Positions 4,970-5,000 of a stretch of 5,000 nt of DNA are shown one piece after another. The stretch lies in contig JAFQPV010000048.1 in assembly GCA_017411585.1 (NCBI GenBank), positions 1 through 5,000 of the forward strand, read 5' to 3'. Position numbers and translations under genes: made by a program. Each line of letters opens with the position of its first letter. Within the stretch, counting starts at the first letter, position 1. Origin of the DNA: Clostridia bacterium (GTDB lineage Bacteria; Bacillota; Clostridia; UBA1381; UMGS1253). Below the pieces are notes generated by a model. The model was not told the DNA's origin, ran no database searches, and saw only the letters and a program-made list of their open reading frames with translations.

Positions 4970-5000
4970 ATGAAGAAAATCACGATGCAAAACGCAAAAA
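4970..5000 (+). CDS. Start of an unidentified CDS (runs off the window)
   Basis: An ATG at 4970 follows a purine-rich AAAGGGGAAGGA stretch that can serve as a ribosome binding site. The ten visible codons read MKKITMQNAK, with no stop before the window edge. The lysine-rich opening could begin a signal peptide or a cytoplasmic protein; ten residues are too few to tell. Confidence 0.55.
   Translation, partial: MKKITMQNAK

Noticed and set aside
4753..4983. Minus-strand open frame of 76 codons covering the tRNA
   Set aside because: It is antisense to the tRNA-Leu gene and its terminator; such frames are a common annotation artefact over tRNA genes.
1..5000. CRISPR array, toxin-antitoxin pair, retron or other defence system
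   Set aside because: No regularly spaced repeats, reverse transcriptase, toxin-like pairs or nuclease genes are visible; the palindrome at 708-773 occurs once.

Overview
The window looks like chromosomal DNA from an anaerobic low-to-mid GC Firmicute, probably a gut Clostridia lineage. This rests on the strong AAAGGAGG-type ribosome binding sites, the textbook TTGACA/TATCAT promoter with 17-bp spacing, a kinase related to clostridial murein-sugar kinases, and a palindromic repeat of a kind I associate with Firmicutes. This placement is inference; no rRNA or other strong taxonomic marker is present.

Layout, left to right. (1) The 3' end of an unrecognised plus-strand gene (1-425), closed by a bidirectional terminator (427-466). 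(2) A broken 3' fragment of a glutamine synthetase gene on the minus strand (474-705), with a 66-bp palindromic repeat starting 3 bases after its truncated end (708-773). (3) A promoter region with candidate operators, then a two-gene plus-strand operon (900-2863). Its first gene encodes an XRE-type helix-turn-helix domain fused to a BadF/MurK-like sugar kinase. Its second, overlapping by ATGA, encodes the MurNAc-6-phosphate etherase MurQ. (4) A remnant of a third operon gene (2863-2975) and a bidirectional terminator (3055-3087). (5) A complete glutamine synthetase gene, glnA, on the minus strand (3140-4564) with its own promoter. (6) A tRNA-Leu(CAA) gene with a clear promoter and terminator (4714-4899). 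(7) The first codons of another plus-strand gene at the right edge (4970-5000).

How the genes work together. The kinase and MurQ form a murein-sugar salvage pair: the kinase would phosphorylate imported MurNAc (and possibly GlcNAc), and MurQ would cleave the lactyl ether of MurNAc-6-phosphate to give GlcNAc-6-phosphate and D-lactate. The helix-turn-helix domain suggests that the kinase polypeptide also regulates its own operon, and an inverted repeat that brackets the -10 box would be a natural operator.

The most notable architectural point is that this module sits between two direct copies of the glnA 3' end (472-705 and 3138-3371, 234 bp, 12 differences, no indels). The copies differ mostly at synonymous sites, which fits insertion or recombination bringing in a foreign glnA end better than decay of a local duplicate. 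I see no transposase, integrase, CRISPR array or defence system in the window.
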